DNA of 64,000 nt from Ammoniphilus resinae (GTDB taxonomy: Bacteria > Bacillota > Bacilli > Aneurinibacillales > RAOX-1). The position numbers were made by a program, and so were the translations under genes. Of this stretch, positions 42,326-51,240 are shown piece by piece. The notes under the pieces were generated by a model that saw only the letters and a program-made list of their open reading frames with translations, did no database searches and was not told where the DNA came from. The stretch lies in assembly GCF_017873965.1 (NCBI RefSeq), contig NZ_JAGGKT010000004.1, forward strand, positions 62,001-126,000, written 5' to 3'. Positions within the stretch are counted from its first letter, which is position 1. Every line of letters starts with the position of its first letter.

Positions 42326-43579
42326 ATGATGCTTTATGCAAGATATGGAGAAAACAAGCTCAAAGTTAAATCTACGGATTATTCAAAAGAAGTTCATGGC
42401 GATGCTATTTGTCCCTTTTGTGATGGAAAAATGACGTGGAGAAGAGGCAAGACTCCTCATTTTATGGTTGCCGAAAGAAAAACTCACACCTGCCAATACT
42501 TCTCAAATTATCTCAATCGCCTATGCTATCAATTTCCGCGCAATACCGTTGATCTTAGAAGAGGAAGCGATGGTTCTCCTATTTTCAATTTAGAATTTGA
42601 GGGAGAAACCAAAATAAAGAAAAATTCTAAAGGGGAACGCGATGTAAAGACAAAGTTGGATGGCCAAGAGGTGCTGCCATCCGTGATTCAAGGATTGAAG
42701 CAATCCAGTATTTCAACAACTAAGCTAAAAACTAATTTTAAATTTATCCACGACATTTATGATTTCATCCGTGCAAACGAACGGGATCAAGTATTGAATT
42801 GTACGTTTATTGTCAAAGGGAAAAAAATCAAAGGGGAGGAACTACTTCCGAAGTTCTCCGACATCTTAGATTTACATGCTAACAATAAACTCCATGAAAT
42901 GAACCGGTTTTTAGTAGGGAGAATTCTTGATGTTCGCATATTTGGTACAGGAACCATCCAAGTCACGTTAAAGGGTGAAAAAATGTCTGGTTCCTTCGTC
43001 AACCCTAAAATCATTATTAAAAAGGATGTGATCCAAAAATTAGCCCTGGATGAAACGGATTTTCGAAAGAATCGATTCATTATGTTTTATGGAAAACCAT
43101 CCATTAATGAAAAACGTGAAATTATTGCCTTCGTGAATAAACCGGAAGACTTCGAGTTTGGTAAGATATCTGCGATTGACGGGGACTTTGTGGACTCTCT
43201 CGAAGAGATGCATATTGATAATTACTTCAACCATCAAGGGATACGCCATTATATTCCTACGATAAATAATGGTAAAGACCTATTCTCTGTTTGTGCTGGG
43301 GAAGACCATTTTTATGTGCCGGACTGGATTCTTTATACGGGTACAATCATTATCGTGGAATACTTTGGCTTTTACACTGAAGAATACTTGGAGAAAAAAC
43401 TAAGGAAAATACAATACTATTCATCACTACCTCATTATAAATTTATCTCACTTGAAAAAAGTGATATCGTTGATAATTTCCAAGGTCTGAAAAACAAGTT
43501 ACTCGAAATAGACCCTACCTTAAAATTAAACACTATGAATATCGAGGTTGAACTGATTGTGCAGCAAATAGATAGCTAA
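42326..43579 (+). CDS. Zinc-finger protein with Vsr-like nuclease-fold C-terminus
   Basis: 417 residues after GAGGTGAG. The N-terminal CPFCDGKMTWRRGKTPHFMV with later C...H is the CoiA-type zinc finger. The middle 200 residues are unrecognised beta-rich sequence. The C-terminal VPDWILYTGTIIIVEYFGF, then Y and lysines (KLRKIQYYSSL), follows the PD...(D/E)xFG pattern of Vsr-like PD-(D/E)XK nucleases. In an operon after an HhH protein, a DNA-processing role is likely; which step is unknown. Confidence 0.6.
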   Translation: MMLYARYGENKLKVKSTDYSKEVHGDAICPFCDGKMTWRRGKTPHFMVAERKTHTCQYFSNYLNRLCYQFPRNTVDLRRGSDGSPIFNLEFEGETKIKKNSKGERDVKTKLDGQEVLPSVIQGLKQSSISTTKLKTNFKFIHDIYDFIRANERDQVLNCTFIVKGKKIKGEELLPKFSDILDLHANNKLHEMNRFLVGRILDVRIFGTGTIQVTLKGEKMSGSFVNPKIIIKKDVIQKLALDETDFRKNRFIMFYGKPSINEKREIIAFVNKPEDFEFGKISAIDGDFVDSLEEMHIDNYFNHQGIRHYIPTINNGKDLFSVCAGEDHFYVPDWILYTGTIIIVEYFGFYTEEYLEKKLRKIQYYSSLPHYKFISLEKSDIVDNFQGLKNKLLEIDPTLKLNTMNIEVELIVQQIDS

Positions 43580-43590
43580 GGAGTGGTTTT

Positions 43591-43710
43591 ATGGATCCTC
43601 AAAACCCCATTATTATCTCCACCACCATATTATTGTGTTTATTATTGCTAAGCGTATTTGGAGGATTATCTATTCGAGTTCTATTACGGAATCAAATGGA
43701 GAAGGAGTGA
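43591..43710 (+). CDS. 39-residue single-TM peptide
   Basis: ATG 43591 after AAGGAGTGG. One membrane helix (PIIISTTILLCLLLLSVFGG) and a basic end. It lies between and close to the two flanking genes, whose spacing (11 and 6 bases) indicates one operon. Confidence 0.6.
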   Translation: MDPQNPIIISTTILLCLLLLSVFGGLSIRVLLRNQMEKE

Positions 43711-43716
43711 TTTACG

Positions 43717-44229
43717 TTGCTGAAGGTTATGGTGCTATGTTTAGGAATCTTCTTGCTTGTTGGCTGTTCGCAGGGTCAAAAACCAACAACAGGATTGGTA
43801 GAAGAAACCGTTTTTGACAAAAATGTGATTCCCCCATATGAAACGGATGAAATTAAAATCAGTGATATTTTTGCGGATAAAAAAGAAGATGGATTACACC
43901 TTTATTTAAAGTTAGAAAATACCATGGGGGATTCAATCGGCTTAAATACAATGGATAGCACAATTGCGATTTTGACTACAGACATTGGCAGTTACCAGGC
44001 ATTATTCCCTCGTAAAATACTCAAACCTGATGAGGCCTTAACAACAACAATTAAGTTTCCAAGGGCTGAAGGGACCCTTTTGTCTTTAGAAATTAAAGGG
44101 TTATATCGAACCAATAACAGTGGAATAGCAATCCCTGGATTAAACCCAATTTCAGCTGCCATCGCATTAGTGCCAAGTCAGATGTCAGTGGAGGTGAATC
44201 ATGGATCGGAATATAAAGCAAAGAATTGA
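43717..44229 (+). CDS. Small lipoprotein
   Basis: 170 residues from TTG 43717, nine bases after GAAGGAG. A signal peptide with lipobox LLVGC (Cys 17) precedes a beta-sandwich-like domain (LHLYLKLENTMGDS, LTTTIKFPRAEG) of the type found in surface lipoproteins. It overlaps the Spo0E-like gene by 29 bases. No family is recognised. Confidence 0.75.
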   Translation: MLKVMVLCLGIFLLVGCSQGQKPTTGLVEETVFDKNVIPPYETDEIKISDIFADKKEDGLHLYLKLENTMGDSIGLNTMDSTIAILTTDIGSYQALFPRKILKPDEALTTTIKFPRAEGTLLSLEIKGLYRTNNSGIAIPGLNPISAAIALVPSQMSVEVNHGSEYKAKN

Positions 44230-44362
44230 AAAGTTGAGAACAGATCTATTGAATTTGTACCACGTAAAAAGAGATTTTCAAGATCCGGCCTTAATCAGAA
44301 AATCGGTTGAGTTAGATAAACTGATCAATACATTCCAAAAGCGGTTTTCCGAACGAAGTTAA
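44201..44362 (+). CDS. Spo0E-like aspartyl phosphatase
   Basis: 53 residues, ATG 44201 after GTGGAGG. It shows the Spo0E-family plan: helix I (IKQRIEKLRTDLLNLY), the loop FQDPAL, and helix II with the signature SVELDKLI (SxxLDxxI). Members dephosphorylate Spo0A~P and so delay sporulation. It overlaps the lipoprotein 3' end in another frame, so expression is coupled. A mobile-element copy could let the element bias the host's sporulation choice. Confidence 0.8.
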   Translation: MDRNIKQRIEKLRTDLLNLYHVKRDFQDPALIRKSVELDKLINTFQKRFSERS

Positions 44363-44395
44363 AATAGGATGGACCCCAAATCTTAGAAAGGTGGA

Positions 44396-44830
44396 TTGAA
44401 AAAAAGTGAAATGCTTAAATTAATTTCTGAGTATTTCTTGATAATCATTTTAGGGATCGCATGTATCACCCTTAATTTAGTCGCATCAGATTTTCAGTTC
44501 AATTTACCTTTCCTTTTTTTAATTATATTAACCATTTTATATTGCTATCTTTTTATAAAGGTTCCTCAAAAGCTCGTTTTATTGCTTTTAGATATTACAA
44601 AAAAACGAATAAAAACGAAGAATGGAGTTTTTATCGATAGCTATAAAGCACCCAAAAACAACTACTTATTTGTTACCCTATACTATGTGGTTATTGAACC
44701 GAGTATTGGTAGAAAAGAAGTATTTGTTTCGAAAAAACAGTTTCACTTTAAAAGGGGAATTCCTATAAGTGTAGAGTATTTAAAACATAGTAAATTAATT
44801 GTAAAAATAAAGCCTCTAGCTCCACTTTAA
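44396..44830 (+). CDS. Two-TM hypothetical membrane protein
   Basis: 144 residues from TTG 44396 after GAAAGGTGGA. Two adjacent helices (about 10-29 and 36-55), then a basic beta-rich domain of about 85 residues. The terminator overlaps its last codons. No family is recognised. Confidence 0.6.
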   Translation: MKKSEMLKLISEYFLIIILGIACITLNLVASDFQFNLPFLFLIILTILYCYLFIKVPQKLVLLLLDITKKRIKTKNGVFIDSYKAPKNNYLFVTLYYVVIEPSIGRKEVFVSKKQFHFKRGIPISVEYLKHSKLIVKIKPLAPL

Positions 44831-44852
44831 AAAAGCGGGTTAGAGGCATTTT
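44812..44852. terminator. Bidirectional terminator between convergent genes
   Basis: GCCTCTA/TAGAGGC stem shared by the convergent membrane and ankyrin genes, with T-rich flanks on both strands. Confidence 0.6.
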
Positions 44853-44870
44853 AATCCATGAAAACCTTGA

Positions 44871-45882
44871 TCACCGAGTGGCACCGGCTTTAAGAAGAAT
44901 CTCTTCAATCTCATTGTATTTCTTTTCCCGTGCGATTTTCAAGGAGGTCATTCGCTTATACTTTGGTGAAGGTTCAGCTCCATAATCAAGAAGCAAACGG
45001 ACGACCTGTACGTTACCCTCCGAGTCGCAACCATGAGGGCAGAATCATTTTGGCCGGAGTGAATATTGGGATCAGCCCCAGCTTCCAATAACTTTTCAAT
45101 GCATTCCTGATTATCGTGACCCACGGCATAGAGGAGGGCAGTTACGCCAGTCTTACTTGTCACATTGACATCCACTTCTTGCTCAATAAGGTATAAGGCA
45201 GTTTCGAATTGACCGGCTGCAACAGCGGCGATCAAGGGGGTCTTCCATCCTCATCTTGCATGTTTTTGTCCTCAATTGGGAGGAGAGCCTTCAATGCACT
45301 TAAGTCTCCAATTGCCGCAGCTGTTACCAAATTTAAAGGTATAGGATTATCTTGTAGGGTCGTCGGCAATTTCTCGAAAACCTTATTCTTCGGTTGTTCT
45401 TTTTTCTTTTGAGAAAAGTCGATAACATTACCATGGGGCTGTGCTTCTGTAGGAAACAAGTCTATCCCGTGCTTCTCAACAAGCTTATGATACACTTCCA
45501 TAGCAATCTCGTTTACCTCTTCCTCATCGCCAAAGAGTTCGTAGTCATCTTCAACATAATCCTCTTCGTCATCATCAAAGAATTCATCGTCTTCCTCTTC
45601 TTCTTCATGGTAAGCTTCAAGTTCAGAATCGTTATACTTCAGGTGAATTGTAGTCAATGAACTCACTATTTCATGAAAGTGTTGGCCCCATTCACGGATT
45701 TGAGGAGAATTTTGGGGATAGCTCTTAAACATCCCCCTATGGAGTAAATGAGCATGGTCAATCTGATAATGAATAACAGGACACGGATCAATGCGATCAA
45801 GCATCATTTCAAGTAATAAATCCCGTTCCTTCCGGCTTAAATCTTTTATAAACTCCCGGGCCATTCGATTTCCTAGTAACAT
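44871..45882 (-). pseudogene. Ankyrin-repeat protein gene with two frameshifts
   Basis: An N-terminal region with an unusual Asp/Glu-rich block (residues about 95-130 of the first frame) is followed by ankyrin repeats. The frame breaks at 45232-45240 (a C5 run; one more C restores RPPLIAAV) and near 45028 (GG; one more G restores REGNVQVVRLLLDYGAEP). The repaired gene ends at 44871 with KAGATR. ATG 45882 is the start offered; the TTG at 45936 abuts a terminator and has no ribosome site. Two repairable homopolymer lesions suggest sequencing error or recent decay. Confidence 0.65.
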
Positions 45883-45885
45883 AAC

Positions 45886-45936
45886 AGGGGTTTGTGTAGC
45901 AATGGAACAAAAAACCGGAATAAGTGTTACTGGCAA
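45886..45936 (-). repeat. 51-bp repeat, copy 1 (upstream of ankyrin gene)
   Basis: 49 of 51 bases match 51433-51483, in opposite orientation. Both copies lie just upstream of or at the start of a gene. Both read as an open peptide starting PVTLIPVFCSIATQTP. Confidence 0.6.
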
Positions 45937-45942
45937 AAAAAA

Positions 45943-45978
45943 GAACAGTAATGAGCTAATATCACTGTTCTATTTATA
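45943..45978. terminator. Hairpin between terminator run and ankyrin gene
   Basis: GAACAGT/ACTGTTC with a 14-base loop. Eight Ts follow it on the minus strand immediately before the ankyrin 5' region, so it may be an attenuator of that gene. The rest of the gap to 46266 shows no gene. Confidence 0.6.
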
Positions 45979-46266
45979 TTTACAAATGTAAACATCATAC
46001 ATTAACAATCTTTAAAGCAATAAGAGAAAGGGAAAAGCAATCTATTAAAAGAATTAGAACCTGCTTACAACCGAAGATGTCGTACATTTACCATAGTGCT
46101 ATCGACAATAGGTATCAACAGCTAATCAAATGGATAGCCAAGGTTTACCCTATATTACCTAATTCACAATATGAAATATTTTTTATTGAATGAAAATTAA
46201 AAACAGATTATTATAAAATCAATGAAATGCATTTCACATAATGAATATGGGGGGTATTCTATTTAT

Positions 46267-47046
46267 TTGACAACCTTAACTAGAATTTCATCTCTACAGC
46301 GCGCACTTAGTATTCTTGACTTTTTAGCTACAAGTCCAAAGGGATATGGTGTAAAAGAAATTGCCTACAGTAAAAATATGAATATAAGCACCTGCTATCA
46401 CATTCTGAACACATTGCTTGATGAGGAATATGTGTTGAAAAATAGTGAAGGAGTTTATATTTTAGGCCCTAAAATACCCTATTTAAATCACACTTTTCAA
46501 AAGTCTAGTGCACTAGAAAACATCATACTTAAACACATGAACAAACTAAATGAGGAATCTGGTGAAACTACTGTATTTGTCCGTTTAAACCATAGAAAAC
46601 TTTTAGTTCATTCAATTTTAGAGAGTAGACATGATTTGCATGTTAGTGCTCTTCATGAAGGATACTCTGGCAATGAACATGCTCGCGCATCCTGCCAAGT
46701 AATAATGGCTTATTGGACAGATGAGGAAGTTAATGACCATTTCAAAGATTATTCGTTTGAACAATTTACTGAAAAAACGCCCAAGAATTTGGAAGAATTA
46801 AAGCTGAATTTTGAGGTTATTCGAAATCAAGGCTATTGCCTTGATGAAGAAGAAAAAAGCCATGGAGTATGTTGTATAGCAGCCCCTGTTTTCAATTTCA
46901 ATAAAAAAGCAATAGCATCCTTTTCAATTGTAATGCCTAAAGAACGATATATGAAAAGGAAAAAAGAATTGATTGATATGGTGAGAAAAACGGCCGAAAA
47001 TGGCATCGCTTACATCAAATATCTAGAGAAGGAAAATACCGATTGA
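46267..47046 (+). CDS. IclR-family transcription regulator
   Basis: 259 residues from TTG 46267, after a G6 stretch; an upstream in-frame ATG at 46222 has no ribosome site. N-terminal winged helix (SLQRALSILDFLATSPKGYGVKEIA...MNISTCYHILNTL), then the IclR effector domain with GNEHARASCQVIMAYWT and GYCLDEEEKSHGVCCIAAPVF. IclR proteins bind pathway substrates and control adjacent catabolic genes, so it probably regulates the downstream oxygenase and transporter. Confidence 0.88.
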   Translation: MTTLTRISSLQRALSILDFLATSPKGYGVKEIAYSKNMNISTCYHILNTLLDEEYVLKNSEGVYILGPKIPYLNHTFQKSSALENIILKHMNKLNEESGETTVFVRLNHRKLLVHSILESRHDLHVSALHEGYSGNEHARASCQVIMAYWTDEEVNDHFKDYSFEQFTEKTPKNLEELKLNFEVIRNQGYCLDEEEKSHGVCCIAAPVFNFNKKAIASFSIVMPKERYMKRKKELIDMVRKTAENGIAYIKYLEKENTD

Positions 47047-47199
47047 AAAAGTCATCGTTTGTCGTGCGGATTACATTTCACAATTTCACGACGTTTGGGT
47101 TAATACACACGCTAAAGTTACTATAGGGAATATAAGAGTTTCCTGAAAGTCAAAAAATAAGGATAAAGCTTGGACGATGAAAGGAGAAGAGATAGTAAT

Positions 47200-47730
47200 A
47201 TGAACATGAACCTAAATGGCAAGCGAATTCTGGTCTTGACCGATAACTACTTTGAAGAGTCTGAAGTAATCTACACTATCTACCGATTACGCGAGGAGGA
47301 AGCCGAGGTTGTCGTAGCTGCACCAGGGAAAAGCCCCCTTACAGGGAAGAATCATATGCACCCATTTCCAGTCGACGCCAGCGTCGACAACATTAGTTCT
47401 GAATCCTTCGACGGTGTCGTAATCCCTGGCGGATTTGCTCCTGATCTGTTGCGTAGATCTGGGAGAGTTCTCGATCTTGTGCGTGAGTTCAATGAGCAGG
47501 AGAAGCCGATTGCAGCAGTCTGCCACGGAGGATGGGTACTAATTTCAGCTGGAATTGTCAATGGACGAAAAGCTACCAGTGTATCGGCAATTCGTGATGA
47601 CATGGTGAACGCTGGTGTCAACTTCCTTGATGAACCAGTTGTCGTTGATTCTAATCTCATCACATCACGCGTTCCAGCAGATATGGGACCTTGGATGAAA
47701 GCTATTATCAAAGCTTTTATTGAAAGATAG
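47200..47730 (+). CDS. DJ-1/PfpI-family protein
   Basis: 176 residues from ATG 47200 with AAGGAGA upstream; TTG 47170 after AAGGA is a longer option. PfpI fold: RILVLTDNYFEESEVIYTIYRLREE, GVVIPGGFAPD and the nucleophile elbow AAVCHGGWVLISAG with Cys-His. The family covers proteases, glyoxalases and amidases; here co-location with a Rieske oxygenase suggests detoxification of an aldehyde product such as glyoxal or formaldehyde adducts, an inference only. Confidence 0.82.
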   Translation: MNMNLNGKRILVLTDNYFEESEVIYTIYRLREEEAEVVVAAPGKSPLTGKNHMHPFPVDASVDNISSESFDGVVIPGGFAPDLLRRSGRVLDLVREFNEQEKPIAAVCHGGWVLISAGIVNGRKATSVSAIRDDMVNAGVNFLDEPVVVDSNLITSRVPADMGPWMKAIIKAFIER

Positions 47731-47748
47731 AGTGAGATAGAAATGAGT

Positions 47749-47778
47749 GATTTCCGAAACTAAATAGTTTCGGAAATC
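47749..47778. other. Perfect 13-bp intergenic hairpin
   Basis: GATTTCCGAAACT/AGTTTCGGAAATC with a 4-base loop and no T-run, between the PfpI-family and oxygenase genes. It may stabilise or process the mRNA or reduce readthrough. Confidence 0.6.
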
Positions 47779-47814
47779 ACAATTATAGAAGGATTAAAAT
47801 AGGAGGGGAAGTAA

Positions 47815-48924
47815 ATGAGCAATTTGTCTCCGAAAAAACTTAAAAATCTACCAGAACAATTCACGAGTGTTGAGCCAGCTGAGGCTATGGAGCGTGCATG
47901 GACGTTTCCGACGGAATGGTATACGGATGCGCGGATCTTTGAACTTGAGCAGGAGAGAATCTTCAAACGTGAGTGGCAGTATGTTGGGCATACCTCGCAG
48001 CTGTCCGACAAACCAGGATCCTATTTTACGGCGATGGTCGGCCAGTTACCAATCGTTGTAATCCGCCAGCAGGATGGAGAGCTGGCTGCTTATGTAAACG
48101 TTTGCCCGCATCGGGGAAGCCTAGTTGCTACAGGATCAGGTTGCCGCAGTGTTCTACAGTGTCGCTACCATGGCTGGACCTTTAACTTGGATGGTAGTCT
48201 TCGAGTAGCACCACGGTCAGATCGTGAAAGTAAGTTTGACACAAGTGATATTAGCTTAAGACCGATGCGGCTGGATACTTGGGGACCATTGATCTTTGTC
48301 AACCCTGATTTGAATGCTGCTCCGTTATCGAACACTCTTGGCGGAATTGCCACGCTAATAAAGGAACGCGGATTTGATCTGTATCGTCACCATTTACGTG
48401 CATCTCGCCAGCATGAAATCAAATGTAACTGGAAGGTTACGCTCGACAACAACACTGAATGTTATCATTGCAATACCGTCCATCCAGGCTTCAGCAAAAA
48501 CTATCATGTCGATGCTGACAATTATAGTGTTTTCGCTTTTGATCGATCATTCTCACATTTATCGCCCTTAAAAGATAAGAACTATGATGGACCCTGGAAT
48601 GACTTTCACCTCTATTACTTGTGGCCAAACTTCATGCTCTCGGCTAGGGGGAATGACTATTTTTACACATACTCTTATGTACCCGTGGATGCCCATACTA
48701 CAATCCAGTATAATGACTTTTTCTTCCCTGAATCCTACAGCGACAGTGAGGTTGAAGAAGCGATTGGTCATATTGAGCAAATTATGCGTGAGGACTGGGA
48801 TGTATTCGAGAAAGTACAAGTCGGATTACGTTCTGGGATGCTGGCTCACGGGCTTCTGATGCCAGACAATGAGCAGTTGTTGCGTCATTTCCAGCGCCTA
48901 ATTGTTAATACTTTGGAAAAGTAA
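47815..48924 (+). CDS. Rieske non-heme iron oxygenase, alpha subunit
   Basis: 369 residues after GGAGGGG. Rieske [2Fe-2S] site CPHRGS...CRYHGW (about 96-119), mononuclear iron site NTECYHCNTVHPGF (about 206-219) with two His, then the catalytic domain. Length and motif spacing fit the GbcA/CntA/stachydrine-demethylase group of alpha subunits that oxidise N-methyl groups of quaternary amines. With a BCCT transporter next door, glycine betaine, proline betaine or carnitine is the likely substrate. The matching ferredoxin reductase is absent from the window, so an external electron donor is needed. Confidence 0.85.
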   Translation: MSNLSPKKLKNLPEQFTSVEPAEAMERAWTFPTEWYTDARIFELEQERIFKREWQYVGHTSQLSDKPGSYFTAMVGQLPIVVIRQQDGELAAYVNVCPHRGSLVATGSGCRSVLQCRYHGWTFNLDGSLRVAPRSDRESKFDTSDISLRPMRLDTWGPLIFVNPDLNAAPLSNTLGGIATLIKERGFDLYRHHLRASRQHEIKCNWKVTLDNNTECYHCNTVHPGFSKNYHVDADNYSVFAFDRSFSHLSPLKDKNYDGPWNDFHLYYLWPNFMLSARGNDYFYTYSYVPVDAHTTIQYNDFFFPESYSDSEVEEAIGHIEQIMREDWDVFEKVQVGLRSGMLAHGLLMPDNEQLLRHFQRLIVNTLEK

Positions 48925-49042
48925 AAATTGCTGTCTTAGGTTGGATAATAGACTCATTAATAAAAAAAAGGTATGGATAAATTAAAAATTTTTGGAAGAT
49001 TTATAATATTAAAATTTAATCAGCTAAAAAGGAGAGCTTTTT

Positions 49043-50677
49043 ATGTGGCGATATATAAGAGAAAATACTAACCCGCCAGTATTCATTGGATCCACGGTTG
49101 TGATCACGCTCTTTGTAATAGTCGGCATTGTATTTGCTGAATCTTTTGCCATCATTGCACAAGGAACATTGAATTTTATTTATAAGTATTTTGGCTGGTT
49201 CTTAATCTTGTCTTTTAACCTTTTTTTAATCTTTGTAGTGGGGCTCTCATTGACACGATACGGACTAATCAAGATGGGACCTGACGATTCCAAACCAGAG
49301 TTCAGCACACCAGCGTGGTTCGCTATGCTCTTTACAGCAGGTATGGGAATTGGGCTCGTATACTTCGGAGTGGCCGAGCCAGTACAACATTTCATTAACC
49401 CACCAGTGGGTGAAGGTGGTACTCCTGCGGCTGCACAAGAAGCAATAAACTATACTTTCTACCACTGGTTGCTCCATGGGTGGGCTCCCTACATCGTGTT
49501 TGCACTCTCGTTGGCATACTTCTCATTTAGGAAAGGATTGCCGTTAAGACCCGCCTCAACTTTTTATCCTCTGATTGGGGACAGGATTTACGGCTGGATA
49601 GGAAACACAATTGATATTATAGCGATATTCGGCACTGTGTTCGGGCTAGCGACCTCTTTGGGCTTTGGCTCGAAACAAATCAACTCTGGGCTCAACTATC
49701 TTTTTGGAATTCCGAGCACGGTGGGCATACAGATACTCCTAATAGTATCAATCACTCTGATAACCACAGTGTCTGTGCGGCTGGGTCTATACAAAGGAAT
49801 CCGTAACACTTCCTTGATCAATATGTATCTTGCGGTTGCTCTGGCTTTGTTCGTAATCATATTCGGACCGACGCTCTTTATCCTTAATTCGATAATAAGT
49901 AGCTTCGGATACTATTTTCAGAACCTGATAGGAACCAGTTTCAACACATTCACCATGGATAAAGCCGCAGCCGATTGGCAGGCAGGATGGACACTGTTCT
50001 ATTGGGCTTGGTGGGTCTCATGGGCATCATTCGTAGGGATGTTCATAGCTAGGATATCATATGGGCGTACGTTACGTCAGTTTATTGCAGGCGTACTGTT
50101 GGCTCCAGTTGGGTTCTCAGGGGCGTGGTTTGTCATCTTCGGTGGATCAGCAATCTACTACATCTTAAACGGTAACGGTGGAGAACTTGCCAATGGAGAT
50201 ACCAGCACAGCTCTCTTCATGCTACTCCATCAATTACCAGCACCTTCTTTTGTAAGCGCATTCGCTTCTGGGATTGGGATCTTAGTAGTGGTAATCTTTT
50301 TCATCACTTCTGCGGACTCAGCGTCTCTAGTGATCGATACACTCATGACTGGTGGCAATCCAAGTTCAGGATGGGTACAGAGAACGAGCTGGGCACTGCT
50401 CATAGGCATCGTGGCCGCAGTACTGGTGGGCGTTGGTTCCATTATCGGAAGTGACCCTCTCAGTGCACTACAACCGGCTGCCGTCGCTTCTGGCTTCCCA
50501 TTCGTTATAGTGTTGGTTTTTATGTGCATCAGTTTAAGCAAAGCCTTACGGGAAGAACGATTACCAAGCATACAACCCGGATTTTCTGTAGATAGAACAA
50601 CAGCAGAACCCATCCTTACGGCGAGCAGTCCGCAAAGTTCGCCCACACTAGAACAAGTCGTTACAAAGGATTTTTAA
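49043..50677 (+). CDS. BCCT-family quaternary amine transporter
   Basis: 544 residues after AAAAGGAGAG. Twelve helices and BCCT signatures: GMGIGLVYFGVAEPVQHF, the Trp-rich FYWAWWVSWASFVGMFIARISYGR (substrate cage and signature) and FFITSADSASLVIDTLMTGG. It imports betaine, choline, carnitine or a related compound with Na+ or H+. It lies 118 bases after the oxygenase gene with which it probably forms one uptake-and-demethylation unit. Confidence 0.92.
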   Translation: MWRYIRENTNPPVFIGSTVVITLFVIVGIVFAESFAIIAQGTLNFIYKYFGWFLILSFNLFLIFVVGLSLTRYGLIKMGPDDSKPEFSTPAWFAMLFTAGMGIGLVYFGVAEPVQHFINPPVGEGGTPAAAQEAINYTFYHWLLHGWAPYIVFALSLAYFSFRKGLPLRPASTFYPLIGDRIYGWIGNTIDIIAIFGTVFGLATSLGFGSKQINSGLNYLFGIPSTVGIQILLIVSITLITTVSVRLGLYKGIRNTSLINMYLAVALALFVIIFGPTLFILNSIISSFGYYFQNLIGTSFNTFTMDKAAADWQAGWTLFYWAWWVSWASFVGMFIARISYGRTLRQFIAGVLLAPVGFSGAWFVIFGGSAIYYILNGNGGELANGDTSTALFMLLHQLPAPSFVSAFASGIGILVVVIFFITSADSASLVIDTLMTGGNPSSGWVQRTSWALLIGIVAAVLVGVGSIIGSDPLSALQPAAVASGFPFVIVLVFMCISLSKALREERLPSIQPGFSVDRTTAEPILTASSPQSSPTLEQVVTKDF

Positions 50678-50859
50678 TTTTTTTAGCTCGGATAACGCGT
50701 AGAGCCTTGGTAATTTGAGAAGACAGTTGACAACATAAAACGATATGAGATTTGGATATATCTATATAGTCCCTTTATGTCTTAAGGCTTTCCCCCAACT
50801 GGTAAAAGGTGAGATAAAATAATATCAATCATGACAGTAATCGGGATTTACTTCAAAGA

Positions 50860-50900
50860 AAAGAAGTAGTACCTTTCGCAGGGGAACTACTTCTTTTTTA
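50860..50900 (+). terminator. Intrinsic terminator after the BCCT gene
   Basis: AAGAAGTAGT/ACTACTTCTT stem with T6. It closes the amine cassette. Confidence 0.85.
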
Positions 50901-50965
50901 ATGTTATCAGAACACATGAAAATAATATTCCCCAGGAGAAAAACTATTTTTCTAAATGAGAGAAG

Positions 50966-51240
50966 GTGCAAATAGAACCTAATTTAGAGATAACTGTTTA
51001 TACGAACCCTCACTGTGTCCATTGTCATAGACAAATTGATTGGATGGAAAATCATTCAATTCCCTTCAAAGAAAAAGACATTAGTAAGAATGAAAGTTAC
51101 CTAAAAGAGCTAAATTACTCGGAGGGCGTGGAACTCCTTTTACAATTGTTCATAAGGATAAAGAACAACATGTAGTATCGGGATTCAATCTTAATCAGTT
51201 AAAAACGTTAATTTACCCAACAACTGAATTTGAATTTTGA
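50966..51240 (+). pseudogene. Glutaredoxin-like gene with one frameshift
   Basis: It starts at GTG 50966 and shows ITVYTNPHCVHCHRQIDWM, a thioredoxin fold with CxxC. The written frame derails after SEG at about 51124; adding one G in GTGGAAC restores GTPFTIVHKDKEQHVVSGFNLNQL (cis-Pro TPF and the GSH-binding region), ending at 51240. This gives about 91 residues, standard for glutaredoxin/NrdH. Either sequencing error or recent loss. Confidence 0.7.
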
